Counted from the first letter of the stretch, positions 43,623 through 53,716 are shown. The stretch: DNA of 64,000 nt from Bradyrhizobium sp. WBAH42 (GCF_024585265.1 NZ_CP036533.1:1364001-1428000), one strand, 5' to 3'. Numbers and translations: made by a program. Notes: generated from the sequence alone by a model not told the origin.

Positions 43623-43994
43623 TCAAGTCCGCTGCGTCCTTGCCGAGACGCCGATCTCGCCGGGACGGCCTTCTCCGTCAGCCGCGGCCGCAACCGACGT
43701 CCACCAGTTGCCCAAGGCATCGATCAATGGCACGAGCGCATGACCGGCGGACGTCAGATCGTACTCGACGCGCAGCGGATATCCGCCGAATTCAGTGCGG
43801 CTTACGATGCCGGCGTCCTCCAGCTTGCGGAGCTCGAGTGCGAGCATTCGGTGTGAAATGGTCGGATTGTCGCGGCGCAAGTCGCTGAAGCGCTTGGTGC
43901 CCTGCTTCAAATAATAGATGAGCAGCGTCGGCCAGCGACCGCTCAGGACCTGCATCACTTCCTCGATGGGGCATCTCGACACGAGATCCTTCAT
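43623..43994 (-). CDS. HxlR-family transcriptional regulator
   Basis: The 123 residues match the HxlR winged-helix family: CPIEEVMQVLSGRWPTLLIY, FSDLRRDNPTISHRMLALEL and TEFGGYPLRVEYDLTSAGHA. The CP cysteine near the N-terminus is the usual redox- or aldehyde-responsive residue in many family members. It is divergent from a GST gene and probably regulates it. The gap between them is about 110 bp. Confidence 0.92.
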   Translation of the reverse strand: MKDLVSRCPIEEVMQVLSGRWPTLLIYYLKQGTKRFSDLRRDNPTISHRMLALELRKLEDAGIVSRTEFGGYPLRVEYDLTSAGHALVPLIDALGNWWTSVAAAADGEGRPGEIGVSARTQRT

Positions 43995-44007
43995 CGGCGC
44001 CTCCAGG

Positions 44008-44025
44008 TTACAAAAAAGTTCGTAA
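44008..44025. promoter_or_regulatory. Possible HxlR operator
   Basis: An inverted TTAC-N10-GTAA lies in the shared HxlR/GST promoter region, just upstream of the HxlR start. Assignment to HxlR rests on position only. Confidence 0.4.
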
Positions 44026-44102
44026 TTTACTCGACGCGGCGAGCGACTAGGGTCGCATCACCGCTGCGCAGCGTGATCATCAGAAATCACGGAGAATGGA
44101 TC

Positions 44103-44807
44103 ATGGACCCAATTCTACTCTACGGCTTCCCGAAGGGAAGCTCCATGGGGCTCGTCGCGGCGCTCGAATGGCTGGGCAAGCCATATCGGATGTGCCGGGT
44201 CGACATGATGGGCGAGATGCGAAGCCCGTCATACGCCCGCATCAATCCGCGACATGAGACGCCGGTGTTCGTCACCGAGCAGGGCGAGGTGCTGACGGAA
44301 ACGATGGCGATCGCGGCCTGGTTAGAGGCCAGGGATGTCGAACGGCGCATCAGCTTCGATCCCTCGTCGCGGCAAGCCGATCGCATGCATCAGCTCATGG
44401 CGTTCGTGAATACCGGTTTCACCGCCGCCTTCGCGCCGCTGTGGGCCGCATTGGAAGCCGAAGCCATGCAGCCCGCGACGAAGTCCGCCCTGCGCGCCTT
44501 TGGCACAGCAAGGGTCATCGAGCGCCATGACAAACTCGAAGCGATGATCGAATCGCGGCAATTTCTGATCGGGGAGCGGCCGACGCTGGCCGACGCCGTG
44601 CTTGTCGGCGTCGCGCGCTGGCTCGACTTCCACGCGGTTGCGGAGAGGAGCCGCTGGCCGAAGCTGGCGGCACTGCGGGCTCGCCTCGAAGCCGATCCCG
44701 CGGTCCTCTACGCCACCGCTCTGGAGGACGGCGGCTCTGATCCGGGAACGGGATCGTGCAAAGGCCACGTCGCGCTTGACGAATTGATCGCGCGGTTCGG
44801 CAAATAA
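44103..44807 (+). CDS. Glutathione S-transferase family protein
   Basis: The 234 residues have a thioredoxin-like N-terminal domain (LYGFPKGSSMGLVAALEWLG with the candidate glutathione-contact serines, ETPVFVTEQGEVLTETMAI) and a helical C-terminal domain (FLIGERPTLADAVLVGVARW). The GERPTLAD segment is the classic GST hydrophobic-core motif. GGAG 8 bp before ATG 44103 sets the start; 44073 is less likely. It is divergent from HxlR, a pairing often used in electrophile or oxidant responses. Confidence 0.87.
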   Translation: MDPILLYGFPKGSSMGLVAALEWLGKPYRMCRVDMMGEMRSPSYARINPRHETPVFVTEQGEVLTETMAIAAWLEARDVERRISFDPSSRQADRMHQLMAFVNTGFTAAFAPLWAALEAEAMQPATKSALRAFGTARVIERHDKLEAMIESRQFLIGERPTLADAVLVGVARWLDFHAVAERSRWPKLAALRARLEADPAVLYATALEDGGSDPGTGSCKGHVALDELIARFGK

Positions 44808-44821
44808 GGGCCGGAGCGCAC

Positions 44822-44955
44822 GCCTCGTCCTTCGTGACGCCACTGACGCGCCGCCTCAGGATGGGGCTAATCAGTTTCAGTGCTCGTTGAAACTGCAGCC
44901 ACGCACTCCGTCCTCATCCTGAGGAGCCGCCTAAAGCGGGCGTCTCGAAGGATGG
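44822..44955. repeat. Intergenic inverted repeat, family E
   Basis: Same design as 24437: outer CGCCTCGTCCTTCG and GTCTCGAAGGATGG, inner CCTCAGGATGGGG and CCTCATCCTGAGGAG. It separates the convergent GST and regR genes. Confidence 0.88.
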
Positions 44956-44988
44956 CCGCAGGGAATGCTCTCAAATCCGATAGCCCGC

Positions 44989-45522
44989 CTACTTCACCGG
45001 CCGCTTCTCGAGCTTCCTCGCCAGCGTCCGCCGGTGCATGCCCAGCCGGCGGGCCGCCTCCGAGATGTTGAACTCGGTCTCGATCAAGGTCTGGTGGATG
45101 CGTTCCCATTCCAGCGTCTTGATCGAGGTCGGCCGCGTATCGAGCGCGACCTCGGCGTTGCCTTCGGCCTTGTGGAAGGCGGCCTCGATGTCGTCGGTGT
45201 TCGACGGCTTTGCCAGATAGTGGCAGGCCCCCAGCTTGATCGCCTCGACGGCGGTGGAGATGCTGGCAAAGCCGGTCAGCACCACGATCAGCATGTCGGG
45301 ATCGTGCGTGTGCAACAGCTCAACGCAGGCAAGTCCCGAGGCGCCGCCGAGCTTGAGGTCGACGACGGCATGACCGAAGGAGCGTTCCTCCAGCACCTGG
45401 CGCACCTCCTCGATCGAGGCGGCGAGCACGACCTCGTAGCCGCGGCGCTCGAACGAGCGCTTCAGCGTGCGCGCAAAGCCCGCATCGTCCTCGACGACGA
45501 TGAGCGAACGGTCAGGCGTCAA
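44989..45522 (-). CDS. regR: Response regulator RegR (ActR/RegA/PrrA family)
   Basis: From TTG 45522 the product has 177 residues: a receiver domain with LIVVEDDAGF, phospho-acceptor D55 in AVVDLKLGG and the lysine in HYLAKPS, then a short linker and a Fis-type helix-turn-helix NISEAARRLGMHRRTLARKL. This family controls redox-dependent genes for respiration, nitrogen fixation and carbon fixation. TTG is preferred because GGAGGG lies 6 bp upstream; an in-frame ATG is at 45549. The start overlaps the regS stop by 11 bp. Confidence 0.93.
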   Translation of the reverse strand: MTPDRSLIVVEDDAGFARTLKRSFERRGYEVVLAASIEEVRQVLEERSFGHAVVDLKLGGASGLACVELLHTHDPDMLIVVLTGFASISTAVEAIKLGACHYLAKPSNTDDIEAAFHKAEGNAEVALDTRPTSIKTLEWERIHQTLIETEFNISEAARRLGMHRRTLARKLEKRPVK

Positions 45523-46915
45523 AATTCCCTCCGATCGCCAATGTTGCAAGCGGCAGCGTCAGGCGCACGGTGGCGCCGCGCTTCCTGTGGTTCTCGGCGG
45601 TCACGGTGCCCCCCAATTTGCGCACGACGTTCACCACCAGGAACAGGCCGAGCCCGCCGCCGGCGCGGCCCTTGCTCGACTGGTAGGGCTTGCCCAGCTG
45701 CGCCAGCATCTCCGGCGCAAAGCCCGGGCCGCGGTCGGAGATCGACAGCACGAGATTGTCGCCCTCGCGCTCGGCGACGAGCTCGACCCACTCGCGCGAG
45801 ACCTCATAGGCGTTGTCGAGCACGTTGAAGATCACCTGCTTCAGTGCGACGTCGGAGACGATCGCGACGTCCTCGCCGAAGGTGTTGACGAAGTAGAGCG
45901 TGCGGGCGGAGCGCGCATTGCGCCATTCGTCGACCAGCGCGGTGACGAAGGCCGTCACCGTCGTCGGCGAGGAGCCCTCACCGCGCGCCTCACCCGCCGA
46001 CACCAGGATGCCCGTCACGATCGACTTGCAGCGCTGCAGCGACGTCTCCATTTCGGCGAGGTCCTCGGCAAGCTCCTGATCGGCGGCAAGATCCGGCATG
46101 CGGCGCCAATCGCTGAGGATCACCGAGAGCGAGGCGAGCGGCGTGCCGAGCTCATGGGCCGCGCCGGAGGCGAGCAGGCCCATGCGCACGATATGGTCCT
46201 GCTCGGCGGCACGCTGGCGCAGCGCCGCCAGATGGGCGTCGCGCTCGCGCAAATTTCGGTTGATGCGGGTGACGAACACGACGAGCAGGACGGCGTTGAG
46301 CACGAAGCCCAGGAGCATGCCGAGCACCGTGAGCGTATAAGTCTCGCTCAACGGATTGGGTGGCAGATCGAGCGGCCGGTAGGCCAGGGTCAGCCAGACG
46401 AAGCTCGCGCAGGTCAGGGCCACCAGCGACCAGGTCGAGCGGGCATCGAGCAGCACCGCGCCGAGTGTCACCTGGAGCAGGAACAGCGAGGTGAAGGGAT
46501 TGGTGGCGCCGCCGGAGAGATAAAGCTGCGCGGTCAGCGCGGCGACGTCCAGCATCAGGGCGACCAACAGCTCGTTGTTGGTGATCGCGGCGCGATGGCG
46601 CACCCAGACCAGGCTGGAGACGTTGAGTAGCACCAGCGCGCCGATCACCGCGCCCATCCGCTCCAGCGGCAGGGGGATGCCCAAGCCGAAATGCACGGCA
46701 CCGATGGTCACGATCTGGCCGACCACCGCGGTCCAGCGCAGCTGGATCAGCAGCGCCATGTTCTTGCGGTTGGTCTCGTCGTCGGTCGGCGTGGTGCCGA
46801 TCAGTTCGCTGCGCGCGTCGGCCTTCGATTGCAGCGTGACGGCTTGCCCGTCACGCCCAAGCGTCTGGGAAAGCGTTTTCCCGTCGTCAGGTCGGCTCGA
46901 CGATCGTTCCAGCAT
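45512..46915 (-). CDS. regS: Redox sensor histidine kinase RegS (ActS/RegB/PrrB family)
   Basis: From ATG 46915 the product has 467 residues: six membrane segments (about 60-215) containing the family's quinone-site motif GGATNPF (135-141), then the H-box GAAHELGTP with phospho-histidine 254 and an HATPase domain with NVLDNAYEVS and GRAGGGLGLFLVVNVV. A cysteine at about 296 in SLQRCKSIV sits where the family's redox-active cysteine is expected (inference). RegB-type kinases sense the quinone pool and oxidase activity. It overlaps the SURF1 gene by 29 bp at its start and regR by 11 bp at its end. Confidence 0.93.
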   Translation of the reverse strand: MLERSSSRPDDGKTLSQTLGRDGQAVTLQSKADARSELIGTTPTDDETNRKNMALLIQLRWTAVVGQIVTIGAVHFGLGIPLPLERMGAVIGALVLLNVSSLVWVRHRAAITNNELLVALMLDVAALTAQLYLSGGATNPFTSLFLLQVTLGAVLLDARSTWSLVALTCASFVWLTLAYRPLDLPPNPLSETYTLTVLGMLLGFVLNAVLLVVFVTRINRNLRERDAHLAALRQRAAEQDHIVRMGLLASGAAHELGTPLASLSVILSDWRRMPDLAADQELAEDLAEMETSLQRCKSIVTGILVSAGEARGEGSSPTTVTAFVTALVDEWRNARSARTLYFVNTFGEDVAIVSDVALKQVIFNVLDNAYEVSREWVELVAEREGDNLVLSISDRGPGFAPEMLAQLGKPYQSSKGRAGGGLGLFLVVNVVRKLGGTVTAENHRKRGATVRLTLPLATLAIGGNFDA

Positions 46916-47738
46916 CTGATCCCGTCCTGCGGGCGACGGCATCCGAGCCGCCGGCCTTGTCGTGGACGAAGCGCCTGCGGCGGAACAGCCCGCCGCCGAA
47001 TGTGACGAAAAGTCTGCCGGTCAGCATGAAAGCCAGGGCAAACCACGTCAGCGCGTAGATCAGGTGGTTATTGGGAAAGCGGATCACGGTCAATCCGCCG
47101 ATTGGGCCGCCGGCAATTTGTGATCCGGCGTCGGCATCCACGAAGAAGGGCGCGACCTCGCGAAGGCCGCGTGCCGCCGCGATGGCGGCGACGTCCCGCG
47201 AGTACCAGCGGTTGTGCTGGGGCACGTTATTCCGGAGAAAGCCGCCCTTCGGCTCGGTGACGCGCAGGAGGCCGGTGATCTCCACCCGACCTTCGGGATT
47301 GCCGTCCCGGCGCGTCGATGCGTCGCGCCGCTCGGACGGCACGAAGCCGCGGTTGATCAGCACCAGCGTGCCGTCGTCGCGCTGAAGCGGCGTCAGCACC
47401 CAATAGCCGGGGCCTTCCTCGGTGACGGCCTGAACCAGTGTCTCGCCTTCATGCAGAAAGCGCCCGCTGAGGCTGACGTGCCTGTATTCGTCGCTTGCGG
47501 CACTGACGGCGGGCCACGCCGCGGGCGAGGGGATCGGCTGCGCCGGCGCGTGGACGCGCTGCTCGACCCGGTCGATCAGCGCCAGCTTCCACGCGCGGCG
47601 CTCGACCTGCCAGACGCCCAGCGCGATCAGAATCACAAAAGCAACGAGCGAGAGGACCGTGAGCCACAAGGACGGGGATCGCGCAGCCTCGCTGCGCGCA
47701 TCTACATCCTTGCCCGTCACGGTCCCGATATCGTTCAC
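46887..47738 (-). CDS. SURF1-family oxidase assembly protein
   Basis: The 283 residues have the SURF1 layout: an N-terminal membrane segment (LTVLSLVAFVILIALGVWQV, with the WQVERRAWK motif), a periplasmic domain (YRHVSLSGRFLHEGE, GYWVLTPLQRDDG, VLINRGFVP) and a C-terminal membrane segment (NNHLIYALTWFALAFMLTGR). SURF1 helps insert heme into the large subunit of heme-copper oxidases. The GTG at 47738 overlaps the cyoD stop (GTGA). Lying in the cyo operon, it is probably specific to the quinol oxidase. Confidence 0.92.
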   Translation of the reverse strand: MNDIGTVTGKDVDARSEAARSPSLWLTVLSLVAFVILIALGVWQVERRAWKLALIDRVEQRVHAPAQPIPSPAAWPAVSAASDEYRHVSLSGRFLHEGETLVQAVTEEGPGYWVLTPLQRDDGTLVLINRGFVPSERRDASTRRDGNPEGRVEITGLLRVTEPKGGFLRNNVPQHNRWYSRDVAAIAAARGLREVAPFFVDADAGSQIAGGPIGGLTVIRFPNNHLIYALTWFALAFMLTGRLFVTFGGGLFRRRRFVHDKAGGSDAVARRTGSDAGTIVEPT

Positions 47739-48115
47739 TTCATGCCGCTCATCTGGTGGATGGGCATCATGTTGCTGTTGAGGTGGCTCATCACCCACAG
47801 CGAACCCGACAGTGCGATCACCACCATCACGATAGTGAAGATCAGCGCCATCATGGTCCAGCCGTTCTCGGATGTCGTGTTCATGTGCAGGAAGTAGACC
47901 ATGTGCACGACGATCTGCACGACCGCGAAGGCCATGATCACCAGCGCGGTGATCTGCTTGCTCGGCAGTACGCCGCTCATCACCAGCCAGAACGGGATCG
48001 CGGTGAGCACGACCGAGAGCACGAAGCCGAGCATGTAGCCCGAGAACGTGCTGTGGGCGTGGCCGCCCTCGTGGTGATGGTCGTGCGCGCCGGCTGCGTG
48101 GGTATCGGTGTTCAT
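47735..48115 (-). CDS. cyoD: Cytochrome o ubiquinol oxidase subunit IV
   Basis: The 126 residues have a histidine-rich cytoplasmic start ([19 protein letters not shown]) and three membrane segments ([60 protein letters not shown]), the pattern of CyoD, which stabilises the CuB site during oxidase assembly. The start overlaps cyoC by 4 bp and the stop overlaps the SURF1 start by 4 bp. Confidence 0.95.
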   Translation of the reverse strand: MNTDTHAAGAHDHHHEGGHAHSTFSGYMLGFVLSVVLTAIPFWLVMSGVLPSKQITALVIMAFAVVQIVVHMVYFLHMNTTSENGWTMMALIFTIVMVVIALSGSLWVMSHLNSNMMPIHQMSGMK

Positions 48116-48741
48116 CGCAGAACTCCCAGGAGATAGACGAAGGTGAAGACGCCGATCCAGACCACGTCGAGGAAGTGCCAGAACATCGACAGGCACATCA
48201 GGCGGCGGCGGTTGGCCTCGATCAGGCCGAACTTTCCGACCTGCACCATCAGCGTCACCAGCCAGATCAGGCCGCAGGTGACGTGCAGGCCGTGGGTGCC
48301 GACCAGGGTGAAGAAGGCGGAGAGGAAGGCGCTGCGCTGCGGCGTGGCTCCCTCGTGGATCATGTGGGCGAACTCGAAGAGCTCGATGCCGATGAACGCG
48401 GCCCCGAACAGACCGGTGATCGCGAGCCAAACTTGCGTCTGCGCGACCTTGTTCTGCTGCATGGTCAGCATCGCAAAGCCGTAGGTGATCGACGACAGCA
48501 ACAGCATCGAGGTGTTCACCGCGACCAGGTTCAGGTCGAATAGGTCCTTCGGCGCGGGCCCGGCGGCGTAATTGCCGCCGAGCACGCCGAAGGTGGCGAA
48601 CAGGATCGCGAAGATGAGACAGTCGCTCATCAGGTAGATCCAGAAGCCGAGCGACGTGCTCCAGCCTTCCGGATGCGGATGCTCGTCGGCGAGGTAGAAG
48701 ACCGGCTCGCCGGTCTGCGAGGGATTGACGGCAACGGTCAT
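48112..48741 (-). CDS. cyoC: Cytochrome o ubiquinol oxidase subunit III
   Basis: The 209 residues show five membrane segments typical of Cyo[75 protein letters not shown] and the final [17 protein letters not shown]. It is a core subunit of the proton-pumping quinol oxidase. Its start directly abuts the cyoB stop and its end overlaps cyoD. Confidence 0.96.
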   Translation of the reverse strand: MTVAVNPSQTGEPVFYLADEHPHPEGWSTSLGFWIYLMSDCLIFAILFATFGVLGGNYAAGPAPKDLFDLNLVAVNTSMLLLSSITYGFAMLTMQQNKVAQTQVWLAITGLFGAAFIGIELFEFAHMIHEGATPQRSAFLSAFFTLVGTHGLHVTCGLIWLVTLMVQVGKFGLIEANRRRLMCLSMFWHFLDVVWIGVFTFVYLLGVLR

Positions 48742-50739
48742 TTACTTGGCTCCGGCGAGCAGTTTGGTGCGCGCGTCCTCGGTCCGGATGACGTCTTCAG
48801 CCGGAATGTCGAAGTCGCGGTGATAGTTGAAGGTGTGGCCGATCCCGACGGCGAGCATCGCGATGAAGCTCACGGCCGCCAGCCACCAGATGTACCAGAT
48901 CAGGCCGAAACCCATCGCGGTGGTGAGGCCGGCGAGGATGACGCCGGTGCCGGTGCTGCTGGGCATATGGATCGGCCTGAACCCGGTGAGCGGACGCTGA
49001 TAGCCGCGCCGCTTCATGTCCCACCACGCGTCATTGTCGTGAACGACGGGGGTGAACGCGAAGTTGTAGTCCGGCGGCGGCGAGGAGGTCGCCCATTCCA
49101 GCGTGCGGGCATCCCAGGGATCGCCGGTGACGTCCTTGAGCTGCTCGCGCTTGAGCAGGCTGACCGCAAACTGCATCAGCATCGAGAGAATGCCGATGAA
49201 GACGAACACGGCACCGATCGCGGCGATGACGAACCAGATCTGCAAGGACGGATCGTCGAACACGCGCAGGCGACGGGTCACGCCCATCAGGCCGAGCACG
49301 TAGAGCGGCATGAAGGCCAGGTAGAAGCCGGTGACCCAGAACCAGAACGACATCTTGCCCCAGAACGGATCGAGCTTGAAGCCGAACGCCTTCGGGAACC
49401 AGTAATTGATGCCGGCGAACGCGCCGAACACCACGCCGCCGATGATCACGTTGTGGAAGTGGGCGATCAGGAACAGGCTGTTGTGCAGCACGAAGTCGGC
49501 CGGCGGCACCGCGAGCAAAACGCCGGTCATGCCGCCGATCACGAAGGTCAGCATGAAGGCGATGGTCCACATCATCGGCAGTTCGTAGCGGATGCGGCCG
49601 CGATACATCGTGAACAGCCAGTTGAACATCTTCGCGCCCGTCGGGATCGAAATGATCATCGTGGTGATGCCGAAGAACGAGTTGACGCTGGCGCCCGAGC
49701 CCATCGTGAAGAAGTGGTGCAGCCAAACCAGGTACGACAGGATGGTGATGACGACGGTGGCATAGACCATCGAGGTGTAGCCGAACAGCCGCTTGCCCGA
49801 GAAGGTCGAGGTGACCTCGGAGAAGATGCCGAACGCCGGGAGAACCAGGATGTAGACCTCGGGGTGGCCCCAGATCCAGATCAGGTTCACGTACATCATC
49901 GGGCTGCCGCCGAAATCGTTGGTGAAGAAGTTGGTGCCGACATAGCGGTCGAGCGACAGCAGCGCGAGCACCACGGTCAGGACCGGGAAGGAGGCGACGA
50001 TCAGCACGTTGGTGCAGAGCGAGGTCCAGGTGAACACCGGCATCTTCATCATGGTCATGCCGGGGCAGCGCAGCTTGACGATGGTGCAGATCAGGTTGAT
50101 GCCTGATAGCGTCGTGCCGACGCCGGCGACCTGCAGCGCCCAGATGTAATAGTCGACACCGACGTCGGGACTGTAGCCGATGTTCGACAGCGGCGGATAA
50201 GCCAGCCAGCCGGTGCGGGCGAATTCGCCGATGAACAGCGAGGCCATCACCAGCACCGCGCCGCCGACCGTCATCCAGAAGCTGAAATTGTTCAGGAACG
50301 GGAACGAGACGTCGCGCGCGCCGATCTGCAGCGGCACGACGTAGTTCATCAAGCCCGTGACCAGCGGCATCGCCACGAAGAAGATCATGATCACGCCGTG
50401 GGCGGTGAAGACCTGGTCGTAGTGATGGGCGTTGAGATAGCCTTCGGAGCCGCCAAAGGCGAGCATCTGCTGGCCGCGCATCATCAGCGCGTCGGCAAAG
50501 CCGCGCAGCAGCATCACGATGCCGAGGATCATGTACATGATGCCGATGCGCTTGTGGTCCACCGTGGTGAACCATTCGCGCCAGAGATAGCCCCAGAGGC
50601 GGAAATAAGTGAGGCCGCCGAGCAGTGCCGCGCCGCCGAGCGCGACCACCACGAAGGTGCCGACGACGATCGGCTCGTGCAGCGGCAGCGATTCGAGGCC
50701 GAGCCGGCCGAAGATGAGCTTGAGAAGATCAGGAGACAT
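48742..50739 (-). CDS. cyoB: Cytochrome o ubiquinol oxidase subunit I
   Basis: The 665 residues are a full-length heme-copper oxidase subunit I. Heme and CuB ligands lie in [57 protein letters not shown] and [20 protein letters not shown]. The N-terminal extension with an additional membrane helix and the long C-terminus are the CyoB form, which oxidises ubiquinol rather than cytochrome c. It reduces oxygen to water and pumps protons. Confidence 0.97.
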   Translation of the reverse strand: MSPDLLKLIFGRLGLESLPLHEPIVVGTFVVVALGGAALLGGLTYFRLWGYLWREWFTTVDHKRIGIMYMILGIVMLLRGFADALMMRGQQMLAFGGSEGYLNAHHYDQVFTAHGVIMIFFVAMPLVTGLMNYVVPLQIGARDVSFPFLNNFSFWMTVGGAVLVMASLFIGEFARTGWLAYPPLSNIGYSPDVGVDYYIWALQVAGVGTTLSGINLICTIVKLRCPGMTMMKMPVFTWTSLCTNVLIVASFPVLTVVLALLSLDRYVGTNFFTNDFGGSPMMYVNLIWIWGHPEVYILVLPAFGIFSEVTSTFSGKRLFGYTSMVYATVVITILSYLVWLHHFFTMGSGASVNSFFGITTMIISIPTGAKMFNWLFTMYRGRIRYELPMMWTIAFMLTFVIGGMTGVLLAVPPADFVLHNSLFLIAHFHNVIIGGVVFGAFAGINYWFPKAFGFKLDPFWGKMSFWFWVTGFYLAFMPLYVLGLMGVTRRLRVFDDPSLQIWFVIAAIGAVFVFIGILSMLMQFAVSLLKREQLKDVTGDPWDARTLEWATSSPPPDYNFAFTPVVHDNDAWWDMKRRGYQRPLTGFRPIHMPSSTGTGVILAGLTTAMGFGLIWYIWWLAAVSFIAMLAVGIGHTFNYHRDFDIPAEDVIRTEDARTKLLAGAK

Positions 50740-50750
50740 GCGCGTTCTCT

Positions 50751-51911
50751 TTAGGAATCAGACTTCGGACGCTGTCCGAGGAAGAAGGACGAGGACTTCA
50801 GCGGCGTGAAGGTCGGCCGCTTCAGGCCGGCGCCGAGCAACGGCGCGGTGTCCACGGGCGCCGTGATCGACGCGGTGGTCTTGCCCTGCGGCGCATCCGG
50901 CGTGCAGGTGCCGGCGACGAAGCTCGGCTCGGGCCCGAGCGGGGCGCCGCGGCGGGCATACTTGTCGTAGGTGAGCGGCAGCGTGTTGTTCAGGCCCTGA
51001 TGGCCGTTGCCGCCCTTGGCGTCGATGGCCATCATCTCGCTCTGGCACATCTTGCCGGTCTCGACGCACATGTTGAGGATCAGGCGGTAGAGATCGGCAT
51101 CGACGGTGCCCCAGCGCCGCACCGGCTCGTTCTGGCTGGGCTTCTCCAGCTGGAGATATTCGGCGCGGCCGAGCGATCCGCCGGCGGACTTGGCGCTCGC
51201 GATCCAGGCGTCAAAACCCTTGTCGTCGAGTCCCCTAAAGTTGAAGTGCATGCCGGAGAAGCCGGCGCCGCTATAGTTCGCCGAAAAGCCCCTGTAGGTG
51301 CCGGCGTGGTTGACGACGGCGTGGAGCTTGGTCTCCATGCCCGGCATCGCGTAGATCTGGCCGGCGAGCGCGGGAATGTAGAACGAGTTCATCACCGAGG
51401 ACGCGGTGATGCGGAAGGTGATCGGGCGGTCGACCGGAGCTGCGAGTTCATTGACCGTGGCGATGCCGTAGTCCGGATAGATGAAGAGCCACTTCCAGTC
51501 GAGCGCGACCACGTCGACCTCGAGCGGGGCCTTGGACTGGTCCACGGCGCGCTCGGCATGAATGCGGCCGAGCGTGCGATAGGGGTCGAGCAGATGCGTG
51601 CCCATCCAGGTCAGCGCGCCGAGGCAAACGATGATCAAGAGCGGCGCCGACCAGATCACCAGCTCGAGCTTGGTCGAGTGATCCCAGTCCGGCTCGTAGC
51701 GGGCCTCGGTGTTGGACTGGCGGTAGCGCCAGGCGAACAGCACCGTCAACGCCATCACGGGCACGACGATCAGGAGCATCAGGACGGTGGAGATGATGAC
51801 GAGGTCGCGCTGCTGCGCGGCGATATCGCCGGCTGGCGCCAGCACGACGTAGTCGCAGCCGCTGAGCGCGGCAGCCAGAGGTAGTAGCGCCAGGATCTTG
51901 AGACGAGACAC
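50751..51911 (-). CDS. cyoA: Cytochrome o ubiquinol oxidase subunit II
   Basis: From GTG 51911 the 386 residues form a lipoprotein: signal [20 protein letters not shown] with the lipobox cysteine at 19, two membrane helices ([40 protein letters not shown]) and a cupredoxin domain ([40 protein letters not shown]). The copper-A ligands of cytochrome c oxidases are absent, as in quinol oxidases. The frame is open to 51998 through a palindrome, but AAGG 8 bp before the GTG supports the shorter form. It is the first gene of the cyoABCD-SURF1-regS-regR run. Confidence 0.94.
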   Translation of the reverse strand: MSRLKILALLPLAAALSGCDYVVLAPAGDIAAQQRDLVIISTVLMLLIVVPVMALTVLFAWRYRQSNTEARYEPDWDHSTKLELVIWSAPLLIIVCLGALTWMGTHLLDPYRTLGRIHAERAVDQSKAPLEVDVVALDWKWLFIYPDYGIATVNELAAPVDRPITFRITASSVMNSFYIPALAGQIYAMPGMETKLHAVVNHAGTYRGFSANYSGAGFSGMHFNFRGLDDKGFDAWIASAKSAGGSLGRAEYLQLEKPSQNEPVRRWGTVDADLYRLILNMCVETGKMCQSEMMAIDAKGGNGHQGLNNTLPLTYDKYARRGAPLGPEPSFVAGTCTPDAPQGKTTASITAPVDTAPLLGAGLKRPTFTPLKSSSFFLGQRPKSDS

Positions 51912-51978
51912 GGGCCGAGCCTTATGAGAATGAGTTTCCTTTGCGGGGCCAACGGGTAGCTGCGGCGCAACAATCCGG

Positions 51979-52001
51979 ACATTGGACAATTTGTCCAATG
52001 T
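51979..52001. promoter_or_regulatory. 23-bp perfect palindrome between cyo and MFS genes
   Basis: ACATTGGACAA is followed by one base and its exact reverse complement. It lies 68 bp upstream of cyoA and 93 bp upstream of the MFS gene, in the shared promoter region. It is very likely an operator for a dimeric regulator that I cannot name. Confidence 0.75.
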
Positions 52002-52093
52002 TGCAGTGCGGGAGGTTGGGTCAGACAGGGGCAGATTGCCTGGCGTCCCGCCGGGCGGTCGGCTTTGGTTTTCAGGACGTTAAGGGCGCACGA

Positions 52094-53422
52094 ATGGCGA
52101 CGGCACAGACCCCCGCAATGGCAGACCTCCACACGGGCGAGCACGGCCACGACCAGGCCAGTCCCGGCGAGATCGCCATCGGCGTCATCATCGGCCGTAC
52201 CTCGGAATTCTTCGACTTCTTCGTCTTCGCGATCGCCTCGGTGATCGTGTTTCCGCGCCTGGTGTTCCCGTTCGCGAGCGAGCTGACCGGCACGCTTTAT
52301 TCATTCATGGTGTTCGCGCTGGCCTTCATGGCCCGTCCGATCGGCACCGTCATTTTCATGACCATCGACCGGGAATACGGCAAGACGGCCAAGCTGGTGT
52401 CGGCGCTGTTCCTGCTCGGCACCGCTACCGTCGCGCTCGCATTCCTGCCCGGCTATCACGAGATCGGCGTCGCCGCGATCTGGCTGCTGGCGCTGGCGCG
52501 CATCGCGCAGGGTCTGGCCTGGGGCGGCGCCTGGGACGGCATGGCTTCGCTGCTGGCGCTGAATGCGCCGGCCTCCCAGCGCGGCTGGTACGCGATGGTG
52601 CCGCAGCTCGGGGCGCCGCTCGGGCTGATCGTGGCGAGCGCGCTGTTCGCCTATTTTGCCGGTCTGCTCTCGGCCGATGATTTCTTCGACTGGGGCTGGC
52701 GCTATCCGTTCTTCGTTGCCTTTGCCATCAACGTCGTGGCGCTGTTCGCGCGCCTGCGCATGGTGACGACGGAAGAATACGCCTCGCTGTTCGAGAGCCG
52801 CGAATTGCAGCCCGCGCGCATCTCCGAGACGGTTGCGCGCGAAGGCCAGAACATCATGCTGGGGGCCTTCGCGCCGCTGGCGAGCTTTGCGCTGTTCCAT
52901 ATGGTCACGGTGTTTCCGCTGTCCTGGGTGTTCCTGTTCACCCGCGAAAGCCCGGTGCGCTTTTTGATCATCGAGATCGTCGCCGCCGTGTTCGGCGTCG
53001 CCGCCATCGTGGCCTCCGGGATCATCGCCGACCGCGTCGGCCGCAAGTCGCTCTTGATGGGATCGGCGATCGCGATCGCGGTCTACAGCGGCTTCGCGCC
53101 GCAGCTGCTCGATGCCGGCGCGTTCGGCGAGACCATCTACATGGTGATCGGCTTCATCCTGCTCGGGCTGTCGTTCGGCCAGTCGTCGGGTGCGATCGCC
53201 TCGAACTTCAGGCAGATGTACCGCTACACGGCGTCAGCGCTGACCTCCGACATGGCCTGGCTGTTCGGCGCCGGCTTCGCCCCGCTGGTCGCGCTGCTGC
53301 TCGCCACCAATCTCGGCGTCATCGCCTCGGGTGCGTATCTGTTGTCGGGCGCGTTCTGGACCCTGCTCGCGCTCTGGCTCAGCGGCCAGCGCGAGGCGGG
53401 CGACATGGACGCCGGACGCTGA
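52094..53422 (+). CDS. MFS transporter (metabolite:H+ symporter-like)
   Basis: The 442 residues have about twelve membrane segments and the family features GRTSEFFDFFVFAIASVIVF in helix 1, FMARPIGTVIFMTIDREYGK in the 2-3 loop, and GIIADRVGRKSLLMGSAIAI in the 8-9 loop. This is the metabolite:H+ symporter pattern used for organic acids and osmolytes. ATG 52094 follows AAGGG; upstream in-frame sequence spans the palindrome and is unlikely to be translated. It shares its promoter region with the cyo operon. Confidence 0.88.
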   Translation: MATAQTPAMADLHTGEHGHDQASPGEIAIGVIIGRTSEFFDFFVFAIASVIVFPRLVFPFASELTGTLYSFMVFALAFMARPIGTVIFMTIDREYGKTAKLVSALFLLGTATVALAFLPGYHEIGVAAIWLLALARIAQGLAWGGAWDGMASLLALNAPASQRGWYAMVPQLGAPLGLIVASALFAYFAGLLSADDFFDWGWRYPFFVAFAINVVALFARLRMVTTEEYASLFESRELQPARISETVAREGQNIMLGAFAPLASFALFHMVTVFPLSWVFLFTRESPVRFLIIEIVAAVFGVAAIVASGIIADRVGRKSLLMGSAIAIAVYSGFAPQLLDAGAFGETIYMVIGFILLGLSFGQSSGAIASNFRQMYRYTASALTSDMAWLFGAGFAPLVALLLATNLGVIASGAYLLSGAFWTLLALWLSGQREAGDMDAGR

Positions 53423-53517
53423 TCGCTCGGCGCATGCAGGGTGGGCAACGGCGCACGTCGCGCCGTGCCCATCAGCGCGACGAAATGAGGCTTGATCGCG
53501 CAATGGCGGAGGTGCGC

Positions 53518-53662
53518 TCCCTCTCCCGCTTGCGGGAGAGGGTTGGGGAGAGGGTGCTTCCGCAATGGGACAATCTCCAAGAGGAGAAAGCCCTCACCCG
53601 GCGCGCGGGACGATGCTTCGCATCGCCCGGACGCGCCGACCTCTCCCGCAAGCGGGAGAGGT
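53518..53662. repeat. Intergenic inverted repeat, family G
   Basis: Outer arms CTCCCTCTCCCGCTTGCGGG and CCTCTCCCGCAAGCGGGAGA style, with inner GAGGGTGCTTCCGCAATGGG and CCCTCACCC boxes. It lies between the convergent MFS and VOC genes; the rest of this 294-bp gap shows no gene. Confidence 0.9.
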
Positions 53663-53716
53663 TGCACCGAGCCCGTGGCAATCGATTCAACCTAAAGCCA
53701 TTCCGCTCTAGGCATT

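Noticed and set aside
48673..50106. 477-codon plus-strand open frame
   Set aside because: It is antisense to cyoB and shows only low-complexity charged sequence.
51958..51980. RegR box upstream of cyoA
   Set aside because: The minus strand has TTGCGCCGC, which fits the TTNNGNCGC half of the published RegR consensus, but the other half does not match.
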